From positions 113,054,620 to 113,118,619 of the forward strand of contig CM060900.1 in the NCBI GenBank assembly GCA_030762935.1: DNA of 64,000 bases, in the 5' to 3' direction. A program made the translations under genes and the position numbers. The notes under the pieces are model-generated. The model searched no databases and was not told where the DNA came from. It saw only the letters and a program-made list of their open reading frames with translations. Position 1 is the first letter of the stretch; each line of letters opens with the position of its first letter. Positions 34,789-47,165 of the stretch are shown here, piece after piece. Source of the DNA: Hymenopus coronatus. Taxonomy: Eukaryota > Arthropoda > Insecta > Mantodea > Hymenopodidae.

Positions 34789-36834
34789 CTGACTAGATTA
34801 CCATGTATTAATACTTCATTTAAACGTAAAGCTGAAGTAAATTAACTTTGGCTGTTATTAACAAATGAAAGATGCAAGTTTTCCATATATCTTTTAATGA
34901 CAAAATCTGATGGTACCTTTGAGTTCTATCATTATAAGGAGAAATCCTTATGTAGTGCAGGAGCATGTTTTAATGTTCTTTCAGAAAAAAGTTCAACTCT
35001 ACCAATATGACAAACTCAGGAGCTTGTATCTGAATTTATGAGTGTAAGTGTTAGAACTACACGAAAATCAAAGCAACTGGAAAGTAAACAGAAAGTTCTT
35101 TTTCCAATAGAGAACCTGACTTCATGGAATCATATTCTGACAGGGAAAGAATTGTACCACTAGTGTGCACTCCAAAACTATAAAAGAAATATTATTTAAT
35201 AATGCTTTACAACTACGTGTTTCCAATACTTTATTAGTATATGTGCATTAATTTGCTAAAATCAATTGTGGCTATGTCATCAATTGGTCCCATGGTCTAC
35301 ATGTGTTAGGAAATATGCACTTCATGGCACAAACAGCTTTAGCAATCAGGGTAAAGTAGATGGAGAGTAACCATTTGGTATGTTTACATGCAAAGTGAGC
35401 TTAGAAGAAGCAGGGTTTTGATGCCAAGATTCAGCTGCCACTTTAAGATATCCCAAGACTGATTCTCCATTACTGCAACACACAATCAGTGGAGCAGGGT
35501 GTGTAGCTCGACCAACACTTATATTAAGCAAGGCTTGTATGTGAAACAGAAAATAGGTTACTCAAGTATGCTCAAAGCAGAAGAAACTCTGCAATTGTAT
35601 TAGATTTTGCAATGTCAAATGCAGCGCAATATTCAAATGAACAGTTGAACTCTGATGTATGTTAATATAAAAATATGTCTATTTTGCCACAGGATCATCA
35701 ACTAAAGTACGTGTGTTATCTTGGTTCCCTGTTAAACAGACCACAAATGAGGATAGATTTAACATTTCAAGAAAATAGTAAAATGAAGAAGCACTGTTCA
35801 CAATCAAGTTATACATACATTACAACATTGACCAGTAAGTAAAAGTCAGAGATGCCTCATTTCCAGATCTCTTCCATTTTCACTTAAGTACTAAAAGCAC
35901 ATTTACCTATTCCCCTTCCATTCCAGCCCTTTTCTTCGCTATTTTTTTAATTTTGTAAAGACTTATTAACATAGAATTAGAAGTTGCCTTTTTAGTTATT
36001 GGCTTTTACAATGAGTACCTGTGATAGCAGCATACAAACAAGTAGTTTCTCTGATTGTACACAGATTCCAAACAGGGTTTGATAAAATTTGTATCAACAT
36101 GTAGCATTTTCTGAATAGCATGGTGTTAGCTTACTGTTTTAACTATATACATCCCATTTGTTTTACAGCAATTATACATGTGACAACATGTAAAACAGCT
36201 GCAGTGTAAATTATTTTTCAAACATAGCTAATAATGGATATGTTATAAAGCAGCTAAAACAGGAAAAGAGTGAATTTTTTAAGTGTTTTAATGTTCACTA
36301 ACTGAAATTATACAACTTTGTGGTCTGATTATCGTAATTTCATGACTGACACTTTAGAACGAGTTGCACAGCAACTGCCAAACACAGTCACATCTCGGCT
36401 GTGTGCACAGGATGTGGTAGCATTGTAATTTATAATTATCCTAATGTTGGCGACATTGCCAACTTGAACATTCATAAAACCACGGTAAGCGTGGTATTGT
36501 CCTCTTTTATATGGTAAAGCAAGTGGAAGTAACATGTGCAACTAGGACACCAAGTTTGGCCTCGTGCCCTGAAGAAACCAAGGTAAGGCTATAAAGTGCC
36601 ATTTGATTTAGACATGTTTTCTTTAATTTAGTAGCGCAGTTTATCCATCATCATCCTTTACTGAATTAGGTTTTCCCTTGCTGTATAAGAGTTTGCATAG
36701 GAGGGTGCATCCCTCCATGTCCACCCACAGTTAAAAAGTAGTTTCCTAGTCCTACCTCTCGCTGCAAAGTGAGTCCCTTGAATATGATGTGGGTGTGACA
36801 ATATGACAGTATCCTATATGTGGTGGGAATGAAG
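34789..36834. other. No gene recognised; intron sequence
   Basis: Only short frames. A 70-codon minus-strand frame at 36329-36541 has no recognisable motif. Confidence 0.45.
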
Positions 36835-36893
36835 TTTTTTTTTTTGGTAGTGTTTAATGCCCGCTTTAACTATTTACGGCACCGCAGGCGGGA
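36835..36893 (-). mobile_element. 5'-truncated SINE with short target duplication
   Basis: The minus strand ends 'CTGCGGTGCCGTAAATAG', 'TTAAAGCGGGCATTAAACAC' and an A-tail. This is the 3' terminus of the SINE at 6679-6921 ('GCGGGCGTTATACACT'). AATGAAG flanks both sides (36828-36834 and 36894-36900). Confidence 0.85.
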
Positions 36894-36900
36894 AATGAAG

Positions 36901-38626
36901 TTGTGGAACAGATAATAATTAAATGTAAAGGCACTGAAATTTGAAGAAAAGAGTTTATCAAAAAAGAAATGGTTTAGAATGGATAGAAATATTGCCATAA
37001 TTGAAATGTTTCATAAAGATAGCAAGAAAATAGGATGATTCTTACACAAAATGAAAACAAATGGATATGGATAGTAAATAGAGTTAATGAACAAAATTCA
37101 AATGACCAACCAACTAGAATTAAGGAACCATTGTAAAACATGAGTGTGACTGGTAAAGAGAACTGAACACCGGACATACCCATTTGTATGTAGCTTAGCA
37201 TGAATAAACTATTATAATATGACAATATGAACGTACACACCACAACTTCAGTACCAAATATACAAAAATGTTCCAAAGGTTGCAAAAATGTGCTACATAT
37301 TTGGAATAGAGAAAAAAGAGCACTGTTAGCATATTGAGTAGTGTGCAAGTCTTTTCTCTCATGCAGCATAAAATGACAAACAGAGCTGTAGATTAAGTAC
37401 ACTCAATTTCAGTTACTCATGCAGATGCAGCTTAAAGTAGCAAAAGCAACATGAGAAGCAAACAATCAAAGCACTTTTCTATTCTTCTACATAAAATATA
37501 ATTTTTCAGTTTTTTCATGAAATCTAGTGGTTGAGTCTCCCTGATGTTTTCTTTGCTTTTTTTCCCCAGATAAAATCAATACAATTAGTGCTCTTTGGCT
37601 TCATTGATTTTTGCTCAAGCTTGGCAAATATTACAGGTTTCAACATTGACATTTCACAATTTGTCTGAACCTTAAGTTTCTGGTTTAACAAACATACTTG
37701 AAACAAATGCAGGAAAGGTACCATAAGATGGCATCTCTCTGGTCAGCCATGCAATCTCAAGGTAGGTACAGTGTCATCATTTTAGGGTGAGGCTACGAGC
37801 TTCATAACAGGTTGTATGACAGTGAACTGGATATTTTTCCGATGCCCAACTAATGGAAAAAGATGGATTCAAGTTTAACTTTATCAGCTGTGTTTCAGTC
37901 TTGCTTTGTGTTCATGTTGTATAGACAAATTGTGCATTGTGCATCTCAAATGTTAAAGTTTATTTAAGATATCTGTATTGTGCGTGATTTGTTTAAAAGT
38001 GTTATTACCTTGTTATTAGTCCATGGAAGTGCTAACTGACAATGCTTGAACAAAGAATTTTTTATGTATGATGCATGCATAAAAACTGAAATCATGTAGA
38101 TAGGTGTGTGTGCACAATTTCAGCATAAATTTTTTCCTGGTTACCCAGTTCTGGGCAGAGACAATCTGAGAGGTCTGTCGTAAGTTTAGCACAAGAAGAT
38201 TGATAAATCTAATAGGTAAAAAATGTTCTAACAGAGGAAAACATTGGAAAAATTTGTGCATTATTTGAACAGTTTCCTAAGAAATCACTAAGCTATGTTG
38301 CACAGCAAGTGGACATTTAAAAACCCCTGGTTTTACAGCTACTAAATTTGGGAGTTACAAAATGTAGAACCATCCAGTACAATAAATAAGGTGCAGAGCA
38401 TGCAATCTGCGACCTCACTATAAAATGACCACACTGTATTAGGCAAAAGGTAGAAGGCTAACTGTGTTTTATGGATAATATTCCTCCTGTTCATACTGTA
38501 AGATATGGTTTAAATTGAACAGGTCAAGCCACCTGGCTGGAATTTTCATTTCAATCTTCTCTGTCATTAGGATGAAATGTAACTGTAGTCTATATGCACA
38601 TTTTCAAGTAAAAGATATTAACTTAC
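36901..38626. other. No gene recognised; intron sequence
   Basis: The longest frame is a hydrophobic 142-codon minus-strand frame at 36974-37402, rich in Phe, Leu and Tyr as expected from AT-rich noncoding DNA. No exon borders or family motifs are visible. Confidence 0.45.
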
Positions 38627-38765
38627 TGGATGATAATGTTTGAGAAAAGAATGCATGCGTTCCACTTCCTCACTTGTTAGGGACTTGAGAATAAATAGAC
38701 GGTCATATGATTGGTAAAACTTTGCACCACTCTTACCAGGAGAGTCAATAAGCACTGGTTGTGAC
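38627..38765 (-). CDS. PIP4K: PIP4K exon: glycine-rich loop and ATP-binding Lys
   Basis: After acceptor TTTACAG (AG at 38766-38767) the minus strand encodes 'SQPVLIDSPGKSGAKFYQSY', 'DRLFILKSLTSEEVERMHSF' and 'LKHYHP', ending at donor GTAAGT (38626-38621). 'GKSGAKFYQS' is the nucleotide-binding glycine-rich loop. The Lys of 'FILKS' is the ATP-anchoring Lys (family 'YIIKT'), and 'SEEVERMHSFLKHYHP' matches 'SEDVAEMHNILKKYHQ'. The exon starts with the third base of a codon (AG from upstream plus G gives Arg), so the upstream exon must end in phase 2. This is the most 5' exon I recognise; ~100-130 N-terminal residues are missing. Confidence 0.95.
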
Positions 38766-38767
38766 CT

Positions 38768-40359
38768 GTAAATGAAAGCATTCAAATCGGATTAGAGTTA
38801 AGTCAAAATTTTAAGTCACCATAATTACACACTTCCATGCTTATATTTTGAATTACAGATTTATCTAACAAAGAAATAATACATAATCAAATCAAGATTC
38901 ACCTTGAAGTTTTGGGGACTTAACAGTTTTTGTAAACTGCCATTCATAAAAAATGTAGATGCTCTTTAAAAATGCAAGATCATGAATGCAAGGTGCCTGC
39001 ACAAACCAGCAAACAATTCAAATTATCTCCTTTTATTGTTTAAGATCTAATTCCTCTTTAACATATTTTAAAATCCTGCAGCCTTCATACACTATAAAAA
39101 AGTGGGATAATTTATGCATGTTTCTGAGGAATGAACCAATTAATCTTACTTCCTAACTTTCATTCTGGAAGTTCAAGCTATAGAGAAGCTACATTTTTTG
39201 TATTGTAATAAATGTTATTAATCCCTCAAATCTAAACTTACAAGTTAAGTGACTGAAAGCTCTGCATTTAGAACTGCTTGAAAATAAAACAAGAAAAATT
39301 AGAAATTCACTGATATGGGAAAATAATTCTTTTAATTATTGATTTTCTTCGAAATTAATAAAAGGACAAGCTGTTATTACATTGTCATTGACATAATAGA
39401 TGATACCCAGGTTTATGAAAAACTTTAACAGAAAATCAGGGAGTTTTTCACTTTTCAGCTGCTTTACATTAAATATAGCAGATTAAGCTTTCATGTTCTT
39501 AAGAAGAAAATAGCAGTAAAGTAAAATGGCTACTATAAATGTATTTTTTCCTGCACATTTTGATGTCCCAAATTTAAAGATGAAGAAAACAATAAACATT
39601 TATGCTCTAACTGTATAAAGTATGCCTGTCAATTGATCAGAAAACCAGTTCCAGGCTAACACTAGAAGGACCGACATCACCTTACTGCCTAAAAGGACCA
39701 AAGTTGATAATTTAGACTGGTCCTTTTTCAATCTGATTTGCCATTCTATTTATAATATAATTTAATTCAGGATATTTTATGCATGAACTAATACTTTTAT
39801 TTACATCTTTAGGAGTACATAATATTTACTCAATAAACAATGTCAATCAATTAACATTTAGAATACACCGCTTACAAACATGGAATCATATACATGATAT
39901 GTTTATTCAATTGCATCAGTTTTTAGCATTCTGAAGTAATGTTTAACATTGGTAACAATACAGTAGAGTTTGAGTATACACAATCATCACAGAATCGGTT
40001 AAATTTTTTGTTTATAAATGTTATGTGGGAAGCACAGAGAAGTTATTTGACATTATACACACAAACTGTGATGATTATTACACTAGCTTCACTCAATAAA
40101 ATCAGAACTTACTGGGACATGTTTTGGAGACCATTGTCTCCATTTTCAACTTGGGTTCACTGCAATGTTTCCTCCCATGACCAACAGGTGACATTTTCCT
40201 GGCTGGACATACTATATGATGAGATCGTTTTCACCTGGAATTTTGAAGTTTAATAGGTTGTGTTTATTTTTATAGCTGTATAATTTTTCCCAAATGGAGT
40301 GTTCTATTGGTTTTCTAAGAGCTTTTAACCCTTTGTGTTTCTCTTTCAAATGATGATTT
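38768..40359. other. No gene recognised; possible piggyBac end
   Basis: No coding sequence is seen. Near 39658, 'ctaacactagaaggaccg' and the following 'ctgcctaaaaggacc' resemble a piggyBac-type terminus next to a TTAA-like site. It could be the 3' end of the relic at 40360-42012, but the matching opposite end was not found. Confidence 0.3.
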
Positions 40360-42012
40360 GTGGACCAAAAATGTATGTTTTGCATTAGGCAAATCCACCA
40401 TCTTGGTTGGAACTCTTATCACACATATACTGAACATTTGTTGAACAAAGACCACACATTACTTCTTACACTTCATATACATATTTCGGTTTTATTAGGA
40501 CCTCAGAATCAATCTGAGAAATTTTACCTGCCCTACCTTGTTCAATAACCCTAATGATCGCATTTGTTGGTCCTTTCCTTGACAGCCTGTATTGAGATGA
40601 GAGTTCTTCTGTACAGAAATTCTCACCTACTTACTTTTTCTCCTGTGACATTCTAGTATAGAATCCATGCATTGATTCTGGTTAGGTCCAATACATTGAA
40701 GAAAACATACATTGGCCACTGCTGGCAACCAAACTTGATTGTGTATTAAGTGACATATTTGCTCTACAATGTCAATTCAGCATTTTGTGGAGGTATTTCT
40801 GGAAGTTTCTTCAGTGTTTCTTCTTCCACATTCTGATGCATTGAGCTTAGCAGAATGGTATTTTTCTTTGCCTTTCCTTGATACAATGTGACAGTAATAT
40901 CACATTTGTACAAGATGGCGTACAAAAATCCAGCAGAAGATTCTAAAGGAGGAGGAGGAGAAAGAGGAGGAACCTCTCTTAGTGCTTTCTTCTATGTGCC
41001 TACCATCTTCCATTTCAAACAATCAGCAAGATGTTTAGAAGTAAAAAGTGTCACTTGTAACATTATTTCCTTTTGAAGTGAAAGTTTGCATCAATCGTGT
41101 GCCAACATGCTCTGGTACTGACATGTTAGGTGGTTGTTCATCATGTTTTCCCAAATAAAGACACCCATTCACCATAAATTTTGTTTCACAGTCTGCTGCA
41201 GCAAGCCAGAACTTCAAAACAAACTTATGCTGTTACTCATATATTGATTAAATAGAAACTGAGCCTCATCTATCGTAATAACTGCATCTGATTTGCAGCC
41301 CAATATGCAGCTGCGTACCAACGTACTCTAGATTGGAGGGGCTGCTGCAAAGTCATCAGTCTTCAGTCTCTCAACACATGTATGTTTATCATCACATCTC
41401 ATGACCCTCATGATCTCAATAAATTTGTTCCTTCCCATAATGCGAGAGAAAAATGGTCGTCCCCTCACCTGAGACCACACCTGGCTAGCGACTTCAAGTT
41501 GATCTAGATCAGGAGGCCAAGAATTGTCCTGAAGGTCTTCATAGGCCCTGATTTCAGTGCAGTTTTTTATATTCTGGAGAATGTTAGCATCCATCAACAC
41601 TCGCCATGCTCTGGTACAGTTTCCTCTCAGTATAAGTTTTTTTTTTGTTTTTTGTTTTTATATGATCTGTAGGACCTGGCCTTTCTATCAGGACATTATG
41701 ATCGTCTTTCAAGTGTATTATCCCAGTTCAATTCTTGCCCACACTGTACCACCAACAGCAGATTCATTACTTCCCACGGCTGGAAAATTTGTTTCTTGTG
41801 GAGCTTTAATCCTCCTCATTTGCATGGGGCAGGGCCATGTGGTCAGTGCAGTCATTTGCCTTTTTCTTTAAAGGTTCTTCAATCATTCTATTATCACCAA
41901 CATATGATTCATGTGATTCACTTTTATTCTGATTGATGAGGAATCTATCCAGCATAGTTATCATTGTCGAATAATTCATAATCACTAAACATGATCTCTC
42001 CTTCTGTCTCAT
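40360..42012 (-). pseudogene. PiggyBac transposase relic
   Basis: Read on minus, blocks occur in the family order. An acidic N-terminal patch lies at ~42010-41810. At 41600-41328 come 'RPFFSRIMGRNKFIEIMRVM' and 'RCDDKHTCVERLKTDDFAA'. 'TIDEAQFLFNQYM' carries the first catalytic Asp, then 'MKFWLAAADCETKFMVNGCL', 'YLGKHDEQPP' and 'GNNVTSDTFY' (family: GRNVTTDNFF, second Asp). 'LYQGKAKKNTILLSSMHQ' and 'WPMYVFFNVLDLTRINAWIL' follow, and near 40370-40440 a Cys-x2-Cys C-terminal finger remnant. Stops and shifts break it into at least five frames. Confidence 0.85.
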
Positions 42013-42179
42013 TGTCTGGTAAACTATGGAAATAATTCAATATTTGTCATCATTAAAATACTTGCGATAGTAATTCTGATATTACATGAAATGATAAAGT
42101 ATGACCTCAAAAACTTCTTTATAATTCAATATATTGGCACAGCTTCTAAAACATATCTGCCCTCAAGCTAAACTTTATT

Positions 42180-42620
42180 AAACTAAGCTTCTGCAATGAT
42201 AGAAAACCTTGGATTACTTTCAGAACACATTGTATCATTGGTGTCCACCATAATAGTTGGCTATACTATGAATCCTGGGACTTAAGTACTCACAGCATTG
42301 TAAGTCACCATTGGGGTTGTCATCTCAAAATAATTTGAAATCACCTTGTGGTTTACCAGAAACATGCAAGTCAGTTGAGAAATTCAATGCTATGCTGGCA
42401 TGTTGCCATGGTAGCTCAGTGGTAGAGCAACCGGGTAGAGACAGGGAGATCAGTGATTCAAATCCCGGCTATGGCATTGAATTTTTCATACTGACTCTAC
42501 CTATCCAACATTGTATCATTGTTTAGTTATGACACATCTAATTTCATGCTTATTAAACAAGGCTTCAACAATGATGGAAAACCTTGGATAACTTTAGAAT
42601 ACATTGTTACCATTGTTTGG
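42180..42620 (+). mobile_element. Dispersed repeat with a central tRNA-like domain
   Basis: The stretch 42402-42475 folds like a tRNA. The acceptor arms GCCATGG and CTATGGC pair, box A reads 'TAGCTCAGTGGTAGAGC', and box B 'TGATTCAAATCCC'. The anticodon stem is poor, so I do not call a working tRNA. About 170 bases upstream (42240-42400) and ~30 bases downstream are shared with 54860-55110, so the tRNA-like part sits inside a longer repeat and not at its 5' end. A motif 'gaaaaccttggat' occurs at both margins (42203 and 42580), suggesting a duplicated border. Confidence 0.6.
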
Positions 42621-43870
42621 TTATGACGTGTGTGAAATAATTCTACCAGTCAAAATGACCGGTTCCAGCCCCTTAAAGTAAAAAAGCAAGAAGAATTTAA
42701 TTAAATTTATAAAATGTAGTGGCTTTTAGACAGTGTGCAGGATATTGACTCCTATTAAATTTAATTTTAAATACAAATTCTCACTTTTGACAGATTGGCT
42801 CCCTAGTGGAAACACTATTTTCAATCTTGGAAAATTTCAGCTACATAAAAAGAGAAGGAAGCACAGGGAGCGAATGAAGGAATGAGTTATTCATATTTTT
42901 ATACTTGAGCCTTCATGATCCCTTCAACAAAATTTTATGTCTGGTAACAAGAAATTTATTGAGCATTCCTTTGTAAGACATTCATTCATTCATAGCTTTT
43001 ATCCTGCAAAAATTTGATTGGTAGTTTGTAACATGTCAATGTAAATAAGATGATTTTACATGCAACTATGCATCTTATGACTCATGGTATTATTTATCTG
43101 AAAACTATCATGAAGAAACTTGACATGTATAAAACAATGTTAAAAGACAAAGGAATGAGTATATGAGCAGTTATTAATATTTCAACGTAGAAAAATAATA
43201 ATGCAATCATTATTTTGGCACAATTCAGAGGTGGAAATTTCTCAAAGACTACCAATAATTGGTATAGATATATAACTCCAAAATAAATCATAGAGCCTTA
43301 CATTAATACATTCCTATCAGTACCTATTTGAATAACATTTTCCAAAAGTAATGTTGATCACAGAGAGTACATTGAGTTATAATGGTTAAAAGAAGGTGTT
43401 TGATTCGAGATCTTGGAGTCGTCCCTGCTTTTGGTGCTTCCAAGTTACAATAGAGGGAACACAAACTAGAAAACTTTCTTAGAACTTGCTTAGAACCATA
43501 TCAAATAAGAAATGATATACCTTTCTGCTGGAATTAATAACAATTGATTGTTTCATTACATTCTTATGATGTAATATGGAGAATGTGAGAAACAATGTAC
43601 TTACTTGTTTGTCCTCAGCACACTTAAAATTCGCAGAAATATTATCTATGGTGTCAAAAATTATTATATATTGATTATAATCTAGGGTGATGTGCTAAAA
43701 CAAGCACTAAAATTTCAGTATTTCATTTCTGGATGAAATTTAAAGCTCAAATATAAAATTATTGATTTAAGGGTTATCTTCAATTGAAGAATGTTAGGCA
43801 GCAAAATGGAATAAGCATCAAGAGTACAAAAAAAATTATCTATAATTTACATCTCAACAAAATCTGTAGC

Positions 43871-43970
43871 TTACTTGTATTGTTCAAGCTCAGGTCCATT
43901 TTGCATATTAAATGCTTCTTCATCAAGCTTTTTGCAAGCATTCACACATTTTAATACGATCATTATTTGT
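43871..43970 (-). other. Candidate exon of unknown protein
   Basis: The minus strand encodes 'LKCVNACKKLDEEAFNMQNG' followed by 'PELEQYK' and a donor-like GTAAGC. The composition (acidic helix, balanced use of residues) looks more like real protein than the surrounding AT-rich frames. It ends two bases into a codon, so it could splice in phase to the PIP4K exon at 38627-38765, but it does not resemble known PIP4K N-termini. No convincing acceptor AG was found upstream, so this is weak. Confidence 0.25.
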
Positions 43971-43989
43971 GAAAGATAAAAGAACATAT

Positions 43990-43995
<6 letters not shown>

Positions 43996-44033
<38 letters not shown>
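43996..44033 (+). repeat. (GA)n microsatellite
   Basis: About 19 GA units, just outside the end of the minus-strand gypsy LTR at 44051. Confidence 0.95.
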
Positions 44034-44035
<2 letters not shown>

Positions 44036-44050
44036 TATTTTTCTACATAC

Positions 44051-44509
44051 TGTAACAAAATCTTTTATTTCCACAAAATATGTTCACAAATAGTCAAATT
44101 CAATGCTGTACAACAATTCTGCAGTAGTTTTTTTCTCTTGACATATGCAGTCTGTTGCAGCTGTGACTGCATGCTCCAAACTTCCCATTGAAACTGACTC
44201 AACTGGCCTGCTTCCCTCCCTTTTATAACTGCTGATGACGTGGTCAGAAACTTCCACAAATAGAAGTTATTATCATGTGGGAACATGTCACACAAGTGTG
44301 ATCTTTTCATCCATGTGCGAAAACAAGAGATTTGATGTATTGTGCTCGCCAACTACAAATGTTTTCACTCATGCAAGAGTAACAGATTCAAAATAGAAAG
44401 AAAACTGCCAGCAAAATTAGCTAAGATGATCCGACAGCTAGCTACTCTCATATGTGCAGCAATTATGGGCCAGCAAAGCACAGACACATATGTTCTGCAC
44501 ATAGTCACA
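44051..44509 (-). repeat. LTR of a second gypsy copy
   Basis: On minus it starts TGTGACTATG after a 'GGGAGCA' tract and ends TTGTTACA. It aligns with the LTRs at 10633 and 15730 through 'TTTTGAATCTGTTACTCTTG', 'CATGAGTGA' and 'CACACTTGTGTGACATG', and has a TATA-like 'TTATAAAAGGG'. At 459 bp this is the cleanest measure of the LTR length. No AG expansion is present. Confidence 0.85.
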
Positions 44510-45640
44510 TTGCTCCCTCCCCAGTGCTGGTCATCCTGGCCAGTACCGTTGTAGTGGACTAGATGATCCAAGTGCACTATCAGCCTCTTCGCTCGGAGCA
44601 ACCTCTGGATACAGTAGCTGAGGTAGTCAATTCTCTTTGCCATGAAATGTGGCTCTTACCATGTTTGGGGCAGCATTCCTTGGTCCCAATGGGGTGATAT
44701 AGACACATGAGATCACCCTGTCAAAACCTCTGCTTTTGTCCTGCTAGTCATAATGGGTTTCTATCCAGTCACTCACTACCTGAATGTGTTGATAGGCCAT
44801 CTCATGCCTGTCACTCCATGTAGCCAACTGCTGGCTGTTCTACCCCAGGACTCCCAAACATCAGGTCACATAGTAAATGACGCTCCCTATCAAAGACCAA
44901 ACTGGTTGGTGTAGTGGATTGAAGAGCACTAAGCCAAAAAGAAAAACAGCATCCTGACATCCAAGTCTTTCTGGTGATTGACGATGACCTTCCTCAAATG
45001 TTCTTCTAGAATCTTGATGTACTGCTCAATCACACCATCTGACTGTGGGTGGAGAGTTATTGTGTGTATCTTGTGCACTCCAAGTTGCTGCACTGTTTTC
45101 CTCATCAGGTTGGACTCAAAAGTTGGTGTCCTAATTGCTGTATAGCACCTCTTGGTTTGGGATGGCATACACCTCCAGTCACTTGTAGTAATCCATTACG
45201 ACCAAAAGATACTAGTTTTCCCTTTCTGAAAAAGGAAATGGCCCAGTTACATTAATGGCCATAAGTTTGAAGGGGCTTCCACATTATACTGCTGCATGTA
45301 ACCCTGGGACCTGGTCCATGGACTGCTACTTGCCGCAAACACACATAATTGGTGGCAGCACCACTTCTCAGTGTCTGCCTGTAGCCTTAGCCACTAGTAC
45401 TGTTGTCACTTTTTGGTGGTTTGGTTGAGTCCCAAATGTCCTTCTGAAGTTCCTGTATGTATCCCTGCATGTATTTCCTCCAGGAGCATGTACTTCCTCT
45501 TTCCGAGTCTTTCCATCAAGTGACTCCCTTACTCTAAATAGTATGCCTCCCTTGGTCTTCCATGAGTCCCATTGGGCCTGGTAGAACTTGCAGTATATAC
45601 TACTCCTGGGTGGTGTCTTCCCAGCTTGGTTTGATTTATT
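44510..45640 (-). pseudogene. Gypsy integrase remnant of the second copy
   Basis: In minus orientation and broken frames there is an N-terminal zinc-binding region (spacer 'KTKGGILFRVRESLDGKTRK', then a degenerate HHCC module near 45370). The core then includes 'INVTGPFPFSERE' and 'LLVVMDYY' with the first catalytic Asp, and 'HPQSDGVIEQYIKILEEHLR' with the catalytic Glu region. The C-terminal part has 'MAYQHIQV', 'VYITPLGPRNAAPN' and 'KRLIVHLDHLVHY'. Order and wording match the elements at 15391 and 48830. The upstream end near 45640 is cut off where an I-clade LINE begins. Confidence 0.82.
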
Positions 45641-45649
45641 AACACCCAC

Positions 45650-47165
45650 CCAGACCATTCCACGAACCAGCATGAAAAATGGCCCGGCACAGGTGAACAC
45701 GAACTGGAGAAACAGTGGATCTAAAAATAATAGGCAATAAAATGGCAAATTTGGCAGCAGCATAAGCATATCCACGACATGCAGATGCGAGCGTCTGCGA
45801 GAAAATGCAGACCATCCTGAATACGCAGTATCAAAGATGGTATGGATACAGGTCATGAAGGCCCTGTAGTGCACTGAGGGAATCGCTACAGATAAACTGC
45901 CTGAAGCCCTGTCCCCGGATAAAAAGAAGAACTTGACAGATACTAAAAAGTTAGGCTGTAAAAACTGAACACTGACCCAAAAGATGATATGCATCACTCT
46001 GCGAATTAACAACAAAAGCACACATCCGACACCACAGATCATCCTTAGAACCACCTGTGTAATTAAAACAATGGTTTTGAAACTCAGCCTGCAACTCTAA
46101 AAATCAGGAGCGGAAGGCGAGGGCGAGTCATTGATTTTGATAGGGATGTCAACCCAAGGTGGAACGGGGTGAAGCAGTGTAACCATGGGGGGAAGGCACA
46201 TTCCCCCAATGGCAATAGAGGCGGTAGGCGAACATTCAAGAGCCGAAGAAGCAAAGGAAAATGAACCCCTGTGGGAAGCAAGGCCAGCAGGCAAACAGCA
46301 AATTGAACGATCAAGAGACTCGGCAAAAAATAACTTAAAAGAGGGTAACCTGGCAATGCAAAGAGTCTGATAGCATGGCTGCACAAAGTAACGCCTATGG
46401 CACAGCGGGTTCAGCAGCTTCCGCATACAAATTAACAATTGGGTTAGTTGGAATGGCACCCAGTGCCAGACGAACCCCGCGATGGTGAACTGGGTTCAAA
46501 CGACGTAAAACTGAAGGACGTGCCGAAGAGCACACAATGCACCCCTAATCAAGTTTAAGCGGACAAGCGAATGGTAAAGTTGCAATAGCACGGTGCGATC
46601 TGCTTCCCAGGATTTAGCACGCAAAACATTAAGCGATCGATCACATCTAGCTTTCAGGGAAGAGATACGGGACCACCTTTGAACACCAATCCGAGAAACT
46701 TCACCGCTTGGCGAAGGGCAGCAGTTCCGCCCGGAGGCGTAGAGGCAGAAGTGGACACAAACTGTCTTCTCGACAGAAAAAACGGAAAACCATTTTTAAT
46801 GCTCCAACCATGTCTAGACAAACTTGAAAATGACGCTCCAAAAGGCACGTGCGCCGAGAGCTACAATAATTGCAAAGTCGTCCACAAATAAGGGAGAGGG
46901 GATACCAGCAGGAAGACACTCAACGATAGGATTGATGGCGATAACGAAGAGAGTGACACTTAGTACCGACCCTTGAGGTACTCGTTCTCCTGACTATAAG
47001 CACGGTAGCAAACAGCCCAACGCACAGGAAACAGCCGGTTCTTCATGAACTCCCGGAGGAACATTGGAAGGCGGACACGACAGCTCCACTTATGCAAGGT
47101 ACGCAATAAGCCAGCCTTCCAGCAAGTGCTATGAGCTTTCTCGTGATCGAAAAATATGGCCACAG
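45650..47165 (-). pseudogene. I-clade LINE: RT and RNase H remnant
   Basis: Minus frames give RT blocks 'AIFFDHEKAHSTCWKAGLLR', 'RLPMFLREFMKNRLF' and 'LFVIAINPIVECLPAGI', and the active-site box 'LFVDDFAIIV' near 46870, with 'GVPQGS' visible only after a frameshift. Near 46040-45700 an RNase H domain follows: 'DGSKDDLWCRMCAFVV' (first catalytic Asp), 'SVFTA' and 'CSDSLSALQGL' (Asp). RT followed by RNase H in this wording is characteristic of the I superfamily of insect LINEs. It is 5'-truncated, lacks the endonuclease, and is GC-richer than its surroundings. Confidence 0.8.

Noticed and set aside
36974..37402. 142-codon hydrophobic frame that could be read as a membrane protein
   Set aside because: Phe/Leu/Ile/Tyr richness is expected from AT-rich noncoding DNA; it has no family motif or conserved structure.
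42402..42475. Functional tRNA gene
   Set aside because: Acceptor stem and boxes A/B are good, but the anticodon stem pairs poorly and flanking sequence recurs at 54874-55110, so it belongs to a dispersed repeat.
39655..42665. Complete piggyBac element with TTAA-flanked ends at ~39658 and ~42660
   Set aside because: The left motif looks plausible, but the right one ('caaaatgaccggtt') does not mirror it and no TTAA pair was seen, so only the transposase relic is called.
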